A DNA stretch of 64,000 bases from Typhlomys cinereus (lineage: Eukaryota > Chordata > Mammalia > Rodentia > Platacanthomyidae). Where the stretch lies: positions 248,001 through 312,000 of the forward strand of contig JALPQD010000932.1 in the NCBI GenBank assembly GCA_023101885.1, read 5' to 3'. This document shows, piece by piece, positions 40,025-49,665 of this stretch; the first letter of the stretch is position 1; the number at the start of each line of letters is the position of its first letter. A program made the translations under genes and the position numbers. The notes beneath the pieces were generated by a model. The model ran no database searches. It saw only the letters and a list, made by a program, of their open reading frames with translations, and was not told where the DNA came from.

Positions 40025-40440
40025 TCACGGTTTGCGTGTGAGTTGCCCCCTCCCCCCCAGGCTCATGCATCTGAATCCTTAACTGGTGCTAAAATTTGGG
40101 AAGGTTGTGGTACTTTTAAGAGGTGGTGTCTTGCTGGAGGAGGGTCTGTGCAGGGGAGGTGGGCCTTGAGGTTTGGTGACAGCCCTACTTCTTCCTGCTT
40201 ATCTTGCTCTTTCTCTTGCTCTCTCTCTTGCTCTCTCTCTTGCCTCTCTCTTGCTCTCTCTCTTGCTCTCTCTCTTGCCCTCTCTCTCACTCTAGATGAC
40301 TTTGGTGAACTGAGCAATCCTGCTTCTGCTATGTGATGCCCACATATGGGACACACTATGTCCCTTGTGGAACCGGAAGCCAAATAAATCCCCTTTTATG
40401 GCTTAAATTGTGTCTGAGTGTCAATTCACAGAAGTAGGGA
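40025..40440 (+). mobile_element. MaLR-like LTR, family B, with internal CT repeats
   Basis: AGGCTCATGCATCTGAATCC, GGTGTCTTGCTGGAGGAGGG, TGGGCCTTGAGGTTTGGTGA, then a tract of CTCTCTCTTG repeats (40200-40290) and AAATAAATCCCCTTTTATGG. The repeat has expanded inside the LTR. Confidence 0.65.
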
Positions 40441-41749
40441 AAAAAAAAAGAAAATATATAAGTGGGCCAGAAATCAAGTAAGCCAGGGACAGAGGCCCCC
40501 TGTGTGCTCTGACATAGCAGAAAGGCCCGAGCAGGCCTGCTCAGTGACTTAGAGCAGATTCTACGATGACTGGTTGATCTCAGAGCGGGGAGAGAGAGGA
40601 CTCTTCCCGTCAGCAGGGCACCCACTGACACGTGAGGTTCCACCTGTCACCTCTCCTGGCCCCACTGTGGTCACAGGAGTAAACACTCCGACGTGCCGAT
40701 TGACAAGGAGGCAGCTGCTGGCTTTAGACTGTGCAGCTGGCTAGTCCTCAGACGTGAGCGCGGTGTGTGAGTGGTCACATGTTTCTGTGGAAAAAATGTC
40801 CTTCATTTCATGTGTTTTCTGTGGTCCTGGCAATGCTCATCAAGTGCAACGAGATGACATAATTATACACCCTGAGAACACCCCGAGTTTCCTCAGCCAC
40901 CTGCCCTGATCAGATACAGCCCTAGAACACACTGCAATAATTTGTCACCCCCTTTCTTTTCCTAAGGTGGAGATGGATGCACCAACTCTTCATTCCAAGC
41001 CGAGGCCAGAGATGAGCAGATAAATATGCGTTCGCTTCTGAATGCTATAATTAAGAGTTGCCATGTGGCTTAAGAAAAGAGAGACGTTTTAATTCCAGAC
41101 TTCTGCTTGAGTGTGCAGTTGCTGCTAGCGTAGAACCGAGTGCGTTAACCCTCGAAGGCCCGTGGAAGCCGCGGCATCTTAGATATTCACTGGAGCTGAA
41201 ATGTACTTGAAATGCCACTAGATGTTCCTGTCCTGTGTTTCCAGAGCTGAGTAAGCCTGATGGTCTTCAGATCGCCATCAGCGATGCAGAATGGTGATTT
41301 CGCCTAAGATTTCCAACTGCACTCGTTGGACAGGTTGGCATGGTCCTCCCGTGCCCGCGTGCTGGTCGATGGTGGGGTGGACGCACAGAACGTATCCACT
41401 TATTCATGAACAACTAGGACAAGCACATCTGTGGTTAACAGCGAGCCAGGAAGCACGTTTTCCTCTGTTTTCCCAAATGGTCTTCCGGTCTCCTTTCTGG
41501 CAAAGTTCACACTTACAAGTGTGTGTCTTACACCACTTCATTGGGTGAAGATGGTCTTACACCGCCTCAGTGGGTGGAGATGGATGGGAACAATCCCCAA
41601 ATAGGGCAGCATTGCCTAAGGGTGATGCCAACAATCTGGCCCGTGACTGTGGCGCTTTCTTGATTATTCTTGGTTATGTCTCTGGTTTTTGGCAGGTGGG
41701 ACTAATGCTGACATAGATGTTCACGTAGGAGCTTTTTGTGGAACTTGGG
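40441..41749. other. Intergenic, unique, possibly conserved
   Basis: AT-richer, homeobox-like motif content at 40830-41110 (TGCTATAATTAAGAG, GATAAATATG). No exon recognised. A poly-T/A tract near 41750 begins the next SINE. Confidence 0.4.
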
Positions 41750-42066
41750 GTTTTTTTAAAATTTTTTTTATTATTATTTATTCAGCTGTGTGCATGTGCG
41801 TATGTATGTGCGTGCATGTGTGTGTGTGCGCGTGTGTGTGTGTGTCTGTGTATGTGTATGTGTAGAACCACGGACGAATTCGGAAACCACCATGGACCGC
41901 CTCCACCTCCTTCTGCCCCGGGATTCACAGGCTCCGCCCTACCAGGACCAGAAGCGCAGGCCGTCCCCGCTTCTGCCTGGCGTCTATACGTGGGATCTGG
42001 GATCCGAACTCAGGACCTTCCGCCTGCAAGGTGGAGGCTTAACCCCTGAGCCACCTCTCCAGCCCC
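41750..42066 (-). mobile_element. B2-superfamily SINE, young subfamily
   Basis: TTTATTCAGCTGTGTGCATG, GAACCACGGACGAATTCGGA, to CCTGAGCCACCTCTCCAGCC. Flanks ACTTGGGGTTTT / ACTTGGGTTTTG form an imperfect target duplication. Confidence 0.9.
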
Positions 42067-43197
42067 ACTTGGGTTTTGTTTCCTTGTGTGTCATGCGCTG
42101 TGTTGCCTAAAGCATGGGGTCCTCCTGCCTTGGTCTCCCCACTGCCTGGTTGCAGGTGTGTGTCACCGCACCCAACTCAGATAGGGAGTCAGATGGGGTT
42201 TATATTGATTGTCGTATGACGGGACCTAGTGCCACCAGGAAGGACTCTCTAGACCTGCCTGGAGGGTAGTGGAGGTGGAAGGATGCACTGTGCATGTGGG
42301 GGCACCAGTTCCTGCTCCTGGATGATGAGTTTAGCAAGTTCTAAAGATCAGGAGCTGCGATACGGGATGATAATATGATCCAAATACCAGTCTGGTCGCT
42401 GCCTTACCCGCTGGGAGCCGCAGTCCTGCAGGAAGCATTTTTAAGGTTCCGGAGCTTTCTTGAGCTGCATGGTGAATTCTAGGTTAGCCTGAAGTCATTT
42501 TTTTATAAAGTCCCCTTCCAAATCGTAAATTCCTATAGATCAAGAGAAATAAAACTAGAGACCCTTCTAGGCTTGCTGCGTCCCATTTCACGGCACATCT
42601 TGTGTAAGTTGCAGGGAGACAGCAGCTAGTTTAGCATCTGCGTCTTCCCTTCAGTCCTCGAGCGCGCAGTCCCGCACATGGCTCTGGACTTGAAGCAGGG
42701 TAGTTGCAGTCCAGGTTGGCATCTTTGTAATTTCACTAGAGCATTTGAAGAACATCCCCAGGAAATGAACTGAAATTGCTTTTAGGCGTTGTCTTTTGCC
42801 TGGGCGTGACTCCACGGAGCTGAGATTTCCCCTCGGGAAAATGTTTTGGGTTTGAAGGACAGCACATTTAGAGCTAAGAGTGAGCATTTAGCGAGGACGA
42901 CTCAAAAGTCCAGCCACACTAGTCTGGGCAAGTGTGGCACAAGCTGACAGGATCCAGTAGTCCCCTGCCGTGTGTGTGCGGGGGGGGGGCATTTTCACTA
43001 CAGTCATAAGAAGTCTAGGTCTCAAACCCACCAGCCCTTCTGAAAACCTATTCTTCAGTCTTTTAGCATATCACCAGTATATTTTAATGTACATCCAACT
43101 ATGTTTTCAATGATATAAACTAGTTTTTTTGTCGTTCCTCCCCTCCCCCCGTGTTTGGTAGGTTTGGGTTACTTGCAGGAAGAAACTTCTGCAGTCT
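42067..43197. other. Intergenic, mostly unique
   Basis: A short reverse B1 fragment at about 42110-42180 (GTCCTCCTGCCTTGGTCTCC). Otherwise no recognisable features. Confidence 0.45.
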
Positions 43198-43470
43198 TGG
43201 GCTAGAGAGACGGCTCAGGGGTTAAGAGTCTGTCCCTTGTAAAAATGCCAGGTGGAAATGGTGGCAGCCTGCACTTCTGGGTCTGGAAGGGGCAGCCTGG
43301 TACATCTTAGAGCAAAGCAAAAAGGTAGAAGCAATCCAGGATTATTCCTGAAGTCACTCTTGGGCCCCCACAGGACCACACAGTGCCCTGTGATACACAT
43401 ACACACAACAGACGACAGATGCAGGCAGATAGACACACACATACACACACACTTGTGCTTGCTCAAAAAA
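43198..43470 (+). mobile_element. B2-superfamily SINE, older subfamily
   Basis: TTGGGCTAGAGAGACGGCTC, GGTGGCAGCCTGCACTTCTG, CACACAGTGCCCTGTGATAC, CA-rich tail. Part of the tRNA-like region is deleted. Confidence 0.88.
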
Positions 43471-44229
43471 AAGAAACTTGGAAAGTCTTTAGGTCGCCCA
43501 GCCAGAGACCATATCCTGGCACCTGGGCCCAGGGGTGGTGGGGGCTGTGTGGGTGTGGCCAGCAGTCACGTGGCTCTGCCTCAGGCTGCGTTTCTTCCTC
43601 TGCTCTGGTCTATGTACATAAAGATTCTTTTTATTTTTATGCTGGAACTGTGCCTGGAGCCCTTGGAAGGTTTCAGGAGTTCCTTGCTGAAGCGATGTCC
43701 CACCTCCAGACCACCTGAAGTATCTGTGATGCCCGTGGGTCCCGGGAGGGAGGGTAGTAGCCTGATGCCGAGGTAATCATGGAAAACTGGTCTTCCCCTG
43801 AGGGTGGAATGAGGTAGCCGGCCCGGGGGGAGGAAGGGAGACAGACTCATGGCCAGAGGGCTGCTACTGACTGTCCTTTGCTTCCTGTCTGCTCGCATCT
43901 TGCATCTGAGGCCAAGACACGCATGAAACCTCAGGAGAGCTAGAGAGGAAACAGACCCACTGTAGCTAAATCCCTGGAATCCCTTGTTTGTCCCCGTGAA
44001 GACTGCAGAGCAGTCCTCTCCTCCATGACGCTCTGCCCACAAGGCCAGGGGTCCCAGCAATGAATGCGACTCTCTGGAGAAATCCCCATGGTCTTTGGCA
44101 CGTGTTACTACTACTGTCTTTTCCTTAATAATCACCTCTCCGCACAACAAATTCCAACTTTGCGTAAAACGAAGAGGAAGAGCCCAGCGCAGAAAGACAG
44201 GGACGTGGGGCAGACCAGAGGGAGGCTGG
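43471..44229. other. Intergenic, unique sequence
   Basis: No repeat or exon recognised. Confidence 0.4.
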
Positions 44230-44324
44230 CCCGCATGCTGCTGTGGTTTCCATGTGAAACGTCCTCCACTGGCTGGTGTCTTCAGCTAGGGTGGGCCTTG
44301 AGGTGGGACCGCCTGGAGGAAGGG
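44230..44324 (+). mobile_element. MaLR-like LTR, family B/C, 5' part (split)
   Basis: GTGGGCCTTGAGGTGGGACC and CTGGAGGAAGGG; continues after 44790 as GGAGGATCTTAGGGGTTGAG and CCCAGCCCACTTTCCC. Confidence 0.6.
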
Positions 44325-44785
44325 TGTCATGGTCAGGCACAGGTATCAACTTGACAGTTGAGGGTTTGAGCTCTGGGCACATTTATAGAGAATTAGTGGT
44401 TGAGTTAAGCCCAGAGCAAACCTACAAGAGATTGTCTAGCTGATGGGGCAGACCCAACCTGTGGTGGGTGGGTCTGCAGGAGATTGTCTAGCTGATGGGG
44501 AAGGCCCAACCTGTGGTGGGTGGGACTAGGCCCTGGATAAATCACAGAGAGCTGGTTGAGAGAGTCGGCATCCTTCTGTTCACTTGTCCAGACATGCTGG
44601 TCTGGCGAGTAAGGATCGTCCCTCTCTCAGCTGTTATGTGGAGATGGTGCGGCCAGTTCCCTCGGCCTGGTGCTGATGTGAGCTCTCCTGCTGAGATGGA
44701 CAAACAACTGTAACCAGGAATCGTAAGAGAAAAATAGGCCATTTGATGGTGATTTTATCAGCATCCAAGCACACTAACTGCTACA
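44325..44785 (+). mobile_element. MaLR-like solo LTR, family A copy 3, nested
   Basis: 461 bp, TGTCATGGTCAGGCACAGG to CTAACTGCTACA, flanked by a perfect 5-bp duplication AAGGG (44320-44324 and 44786-44790). It contains an internal direct duplication of about 57 bp (GAGATTGTCTAGCTGATGGG twice, near 44430 and 44483), explaining its extra length over the 413-bp copy. Confidence 0.82.
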
Positions 44786-44790
44786 AAGGG

Positions 44791-44992
44791 GGAGGATCTT
44801 AGGGGTTGAGATTTCTCAGCCCAGCCCACTTTCCCTCCTCTCTGTTTTCCGACTGTGGGTGCAGCCACTCCTGCTCCTGCCACCTTGCCATCCCTGCCAC
44901 GACGGGCCGTGTCCCTTCAGCCTGTAAGCTTCCTTTGAGCTGCTTCTGCCAGACGCTGGATCGCAGCAATGAAATCAGTAGCTAATGCGCAG
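44791..44992 (+). mobile_element. MaLR-like LTR, 3' part (after nested insertion)
   Basis: TTCTCAGCCCAGCCCACTTT, CTCTGTTTTCCGACTGTGGG and CTTCTGCCAGACGCTGGATC, the family C order. Confidence 0.6.
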
Positions 44993-45279
44993 GCGGTGCA
45001 TGCAGGAAAATTGCTGCTCGTCACAGCCACTGCCACTTTAGTGAATTTTCAAGTTAAACGGAGGAGCAATTACTGCAGAAGCCACTTATGCTCCTCCCAG
45101 CTGCAAAGCGTGGTGTCTCGGGAATTCTGGGACCTACTGATGCATTACCAGACAGTGATGTGAGGCTGGCATTTTATTTTGTATATTCTTCTGCATTTAT
45201 GTAAAACTTAGATTTGCCTGGGAAGGTAGATAGGCCCAGAGAAAGTATAGGGATGGTGTTATAATCTCCAATTCTTTTA
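44993..45279. other. Unique sequence, candidate conserved non-coding element
   Basis: TAGTGAATTTTCAAGTTAAA, GAGCAATTACTGCAGAAGCC and similar balanced-composition sequence without repeats or frame. Conservation is a guess from composition only. Confidence 0.35.
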
Positions 45280-45312
45280 AATCTATCTATCCATCTATCC
45301 ATCTATCCATCC

Positions 45313-45393
<81 letters not shown>

Positions 45394-45398
45394 CCTAC

Positions 45399-45443
<45 letters not shown>

Positions 45444-45500
45444 CATCCATCCATCCATTTATCTATCTATCTACCTACCTACCTACCGATCTATCTATCT
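45280..45500 (+). repeat. (ATCT)n microsatellite
   Basis: About 220 bp of ATCT with CCAT and CTAC interruptions, joined to the tail of the following SINE. Confidence 0.96.
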
Positions 45501-45715
45501 GTGTGTGTATCAGAGGGGCTTTGGGAGTCATCCTGGATTGCTTCTACCTCCTTTTTGCTTTGCTTAGGGATTTCCCAGGCTCCATCTTCCGGAGTTGGAA
45601 GTACAGGCTGCTGCCATTTTTCCCAGCATTTTTTTTTACATGGGATTCCGGATCCGAACTCAGGTCCTTCTGCCTGGGAGGCAGAGTCTTAACCCTTGAG
45701 CCATCTCCCCAGTCT
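45501..45715 (-). mobile_element. B2-superfamily SINE
   Basis: GTCATCCTGGATTGCTTCTA, AAGTACAGGCTGCTGCCATT, TTGAGCCATCTCCCCAGTCT, minus strand, tail replaced by the ATCT array. Confidence 0.9.
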
Positions 45716-45767
45716 CTTAATCTCAAACTCTGTTGTGGTAACAAATACCTGGTCCAAATGGCCAAGG

Positions 45768-45806
45768 GGAGCGAGGGGAGCGAGGGGAGCGCGGGGAGCG
45801 AGGGGC
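45768..45806 (+). repeat. (GGGGAGCGA)n short tandem repeat
   Basis: Four 9-bp units, one with C for A. Confidence 0.9.
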
Positions 45807-46149
45807 TGCTATTCACACTACGATTCCAGGGTACAGCTTGTCAGGGCAGAGAGGTGCCAGCAGGAGCCGAAGGGACCGGCCGCCCCGCACCCCAAGTCAA
45901 GAGAGGCGTCGGACATGGAGCGGGGAGGGCCTGCGGTGATGAGGTGGCGGGTGTGGGCATATGTCTCAGAAGCTGGCACTGCCCCTTCTCCTCCTCCCCC
46001 TCCTTCTTGGTACTTGCAGGCCCTCCCAGGGGATGGAAGCAGTGTGCCACAGAGACGGGTGAAACCACGTGCCGTTGCTCCCGGCAGGGTTATCTGGGCT
46101 GCAGGTGGCGGACGGTGGGTGGTCGAATCTTCCTGCCCAAGGCTTTTTT
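45807..46149. other. Intergenic, unique sequence
   Basis: GC-rich; no exon or repeat recognised. Confidence 0.4.
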
Positions 46150-46362
46150 CAAATCACTATTTGAGGCAGGTTCTCCTGAGTCCAGGGTAGCTTTGAACTC
46201 ACTATGTAGCCGAAGGTGACTCTGAGCTCCTGAGCCTTCTGCCTCTAGCTCCACGCACTAGGACTACGGGTGCATACCATGCAGTGTTGGGGAACAAACC
46301 GTGGCCTTCCTTCACGCAAGCCAAGCGCTCTGCCCACTGAGCCATGCCCCTGGTCTCCTAGG
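46150..46362 (-). mobile_element. B4 SINE, minus strand
   Basis: B1-like part (AGGGTAGCTTTGAACTCACT) then ID-like part (CAAGCCAAGCGCTCTGCCCA, CTGAGCCATGCCCC). Confidence 0.72.
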
Positions 46363-46371
46363 ATTCGTCTT

Positions 46372-46698
46372 GTCAGTTTGGCGGGGCCTCGAATCACCAT
46401 GGAAAAAGCCCCTGGGTAGGTCTGTGAGGGCCCCTCCCAGATCAGGCTAACTGAGGTGGGAAGACCACCTTAACCATCGGTCCGAGGGCTTTAGTCCTGG
46501 AGAATAAAAAGCAGAAAGCGCGCGCAGCATTCATCTCTCTCTGCTCCTGACAGGAGGTCATGTCACCAACGCCTCATGCTTCTGCCTCGGGGATTTCCCT
46601 ACCACAGTGGACTGCCCCCCCAAAGCATGGGTCAAAGTCCCCCTTTCTTTCCTTAAGTTGTTTTAGTCAGGCATTTTGACACAGCAGTGAGAAAAGTA
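46372..46698 (+). mobile_element. MaLR-like LTR, family C
   Basis: TTGTCAGTTTGGCGGGGCCT, GGCTAACTGAGGTGGGAAGA, GCATTCATCTCTCTCTGCTC, TTTCTTTCCTTAAGTTG, GTGAGAAAAGTAACTGG. Nearly full-length copy. Confidence 0.65.
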
Positions 46699-47535
46699 AC
46701 TGGTAGCAGTTGGAGTGGGACTTGGGCGCAGCTTCAGGTCGGGGAGGCTGACTGTCAGCCACTGTCGTTCCTCCCGCCCCTCCTGCCTGTGAGGCACAAG
46801 CCGAGACTAAGCCCTGAGGGCACTGCAGCCACCTGCCCGGCGCTATGGCAACAGGGAGGAGGGAGCGGAAGCCCTGGGCTGGCACTGCCCTCAATCCTGG
46901 CCTCAGTGCCCTCTGACAGGTTTTTATGACAGTAAAATGAAGTGGTGTTTGGCTGGAGACACTGTAATTCGTTATTTTTTTTTTTCCAAGAGTGAGGAGA
47001 ACCATGGCTTGGAGAGCTGGGTCTCTCCTGGGCTCCCCAGGAGGGTGGGTGGGAAGACGAGGTTCGAGGCTCTGAGCTGAGACGCTCTCATGATCTGACT
47101 TAAGTGTGGGGTGCTGTGATTAAGATCAAAGGGTGAGGGAAGAGCTGGTAATGCCGGCAGTTGCAAGTGTGCACTAACCTGCTGCCTGTGTGAGGTGTAG
47201 GCCCAGCCCCCTTGCAGCAGGTCGCCTGTCTCACCGAGAGAGTTTCTTGTCAGCCCTCCTGGCAGCGGGTGTAGACATGGCCCTCGACACACTTCTCAAG
47301 GAGGAGTCGGGGGGGGGGGATAGTATCACTCATGAAGGACATGCTGGGGAAGACTTTTTGTTTCTGACCTTGAAGTTGGCATCATGTCCGCGTGAGCTGC
47401 CGGGCTGCAGCAGCTACTTTGTCTCCAGGAAAGAGCCATGCCCACCTGTGAGCCAGGTGAGGCAGGGGACAGGGATGGGCAGGAACTGGGCTCCCTGGCT
47501 GTAGCATCAGCCGACCCCAGGAGCCTCCTATGCAC
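46699..47535. other. Intergenic, unique sequence
   Basis: No repeat or exon recognised; the minisatellite begins near 47537. Confidence 0.4.
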
Positions 47536-47536
47536 C

Positions 47537-48018
47537 GAGTATCAGGCTGGGCAATGGATCTCACCTCCTATGAAGTATCAGGCTGGGCAATGGATCTCAC
47601 CTCCTATGAAGTATCAGGCGGGGCAATGGATCTCACCTCCTATGAATTATCAGGCTGGGCAATGGATCTCACCTCCTATGAACTATCAGGCTGGGCAATG
47701 GATCTCGCCTCCTATGAAGTATCAGGCTGGGCAATGGATCTCGCCTCCTATGAAGTATCAGGCTGGGCAATGGATCTCGCCTCCTATGAAGTATCAGGCT
47801 GGGTAATGGATCTCGCCTCCTATGAAGTATCAGGCTGGGTGATGGATCTCGCCTCCTATGAAGTATCAGGCTGGGTAATGGATCTCGCCTCCTATGAAGT
47901 ATCAGGCTGGGTAATGGATCTCGCCTCCTATGAACTAACAGGCTGGGTAATGGATCTCACCTCCTATGAGCTATCAGGCTGGGCAATGGATCTCGCCTCC
48001 TATGAAGTATCAGGCTGG
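47537..48018 (+). repeat. 36-bp minisatellite, about 13 units
   Basis: Unit begins TATCAGGCTGGGCAATGGAT and ends CACCTCCTATGAAG. Units vary at a few sites (GGCAA/GGTAA/GGTGA; CTCAC/CTCGC; GAAG/GAAT/GAAC), with like variants in blocks, showing recent array growth. 36 is divisible by 3, so frames stay open across the array (180 codons at 47530-48072, 12-residue period). A partial unit lies at 48285-48335. Confidence 0.97.
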
Positions 48019-48024
48019 ACACAG

Positions 48025-48283
48025 GTAGAGATACGAGGTTGGGAATCTTGCGAGAACAGAGGGGTAGGGTAGCCTTCTATACGGCACGGTTTGGAAGTCA
48101 CAGGGCTGGTCGGTCCAAGAGGACACTAGGGACGGAATGATCCTTCTCACGCCACCCAAGTATCTACAACGAGAACACGGAAGCCATGCAGAAACCCACC
48201 TCAAACTGGAACCAGCTTCCCCTTCCTTCCTGGCGGCTGACCTCCAGCCGCAAACAGGGCTAGTGGAGCTGGAAGAAAGGCTG
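48025..48283 (+). repeat. Inverted repeat, left arm (259 bp)
   Basis: Its reverse complement is at 48662-48920, same length, no indels and about 11 mismatches by eye. The arm begins right after the minisatellite. Landmarks: GAGGACACTAGGGACGGAAT and AACTGGAACCAGCTTCCCCT. Confidence 0.95.
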
Positions 48284-48661
48284 GGCTCCTATGCATCGAG
48301 TATCAGGCTGGGTAATGGATCTCACCTCCTGTTGAACGTGTTGAGTCAGAGTTTTCAACGATTCGCGTCAAAACTTCCTGATGTTCTTATCATCATGGAA
48401 ATATAAAGTGAACATATGTCAAAGATCCCATTTAAGTCATCAAATGAGGCAAACAGTCAGCGCTAAAGTAGTACAAAGAAAAATCCAAAGATCCGAATGC
48501 AAGGAAGAGAAACTTGCCGAGAGCGCTTCGGAGTAGATCCCAGGGTGTCTTCCCATGGGAACAGAGGGAGGAGGCGAGTCGTCCTTCTTGTCTGACCCTT
48601 CTGATGTCCCCATGCTCGGGCTCCGGCTCCGTCACCCTTTTCGGTCCGTCAGTCTCCGAGG
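48284..48661. other. Spacer of inverted repeat
   Basis: 378 bp, beginning with a stray partial 36-bp unit (GTATCAGGCTGGGTAATGGA at about 48300), then unique sequence. Confidence 0.85.
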
Positions 48662-48920
48662 CAGCCTTTCTTCCAGCTCCACTAGCCCTGTTTGCAACTG
48701 GAGGTCAGCCGCCAGGAAGGAAGGGGAAGCTGGTTCCAGTTTGAGGTGGGTTTCTGCATGGCTTCTGTGTTCTCGTTGTGGATACTTGGGTGGCATGAGA
48801 AGGATCATTCCGTCCCTAGTGTCCTCTTGGACTGACCAGCCCTGTGACTTCCAAACCGTGCCGTATAGAATGCTACCCTACCCATCTGTTCTTGCAAGAT
48901 TCCCAACCTTGTATCTATAC
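48662..48920 (-). repeat. Inverted repeat, right arm (259 bp)
   Basis: Reverse complement of 48025-48283. Followed directly by TAATAAAACTGTC, which includes a potential AATAAA signal on the plus strand. Confidence 0.95.
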
Positions 48921-49313
48921 TAATAAAACTGTCAAAGCGGCTTAACATTGGCTGTATGAACTTAACCTCACCTGGATACTCCTGGAAAGGTAATCATGGC
49001 ACTTTCCCAGGGACCCCAAGTGCAAGGAGAAGAGGACCCGTTATGTTCCAAAGCACCCAGAGCCAACTGGGCTTAGCTGGCTCTCTGCTGCCCCAGGGTA
49101 GCAGCAATGCCACAGGTTCTCTCCACTGAGTCCCCAGCTGTTCCACATGTGCACAGTCCTGTGTGAGCTTCTTAAGGTCACAGAGACTCTCTGAGCCCTG
49201 CGCAGTCTGGTACCAGGTACATATGTCACACCCTTGCTAATGGGGATGAAGGGCCACAATTCTCCTTTGGGGTTTGGTTGTCTGCCAGGGAAGAGGCTTG
49301 GTGGCTGCAGGAC

Positions 49314-49315
<2 letters not shown>
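48921..49315. other. Intergenic, unique sequence
   Basis: No repeat or exon recognised. Confidence 0.4.

Positions 49316-49358
<43 letters not shown>
49316..49358 (+). repeat. (GT)n microsatellite
   Basis: 43 bp of uninterrupted GT followed by TATACATACACACG. Confidence 0.95.
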
Positions 49359-49359
<1 letters not shown>

Positions 49360-49439
49360 CATACACACGTGTGCATGGATGCATGAGCTCACACCTGCAC
49401 GTGTAGAGTCTGCCTTGGACGTCCTTCCTCAGAAGTTGA

Positions 49440-49665
49440 CCACCTTGTTTGTGAGACAGGGTCTCTCATGGCCTGGGACTCAACAAGCAGGTGAGGTGGG
49501 CTGGCCAGCGATCCCCAGGTGTCGCTTGTCCCTATCACCCAGCGTGCTGTGCCATCACTCCTGGATTTTTTTCTGCATGGGTTCCGGGGATCGAACTCAG
49601 GGCAACAAGCTTACAGCAGCAAGCACTGCGTCCACTGACCTGGCTGTGCTGCCCCAGGACTGAGA
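49440..49665 (-). mobile_element. B4 SINE, minus strand
   Basis: GTGAGACAGGGTCTCTCATG, GGTGGGCTGGCCAGCGATCC, TGCATGGGTTCCGGGGATCG and CACTGACCTGGCTGTGC follow reverse B4 order. Confidence 0.7.

Noticed and set aside
47537..48018. CRISPR-like regular repeat
   Set aside because: Units are contiguous with no unique spacers, in a vertebrate genome; it is a minisatellite.
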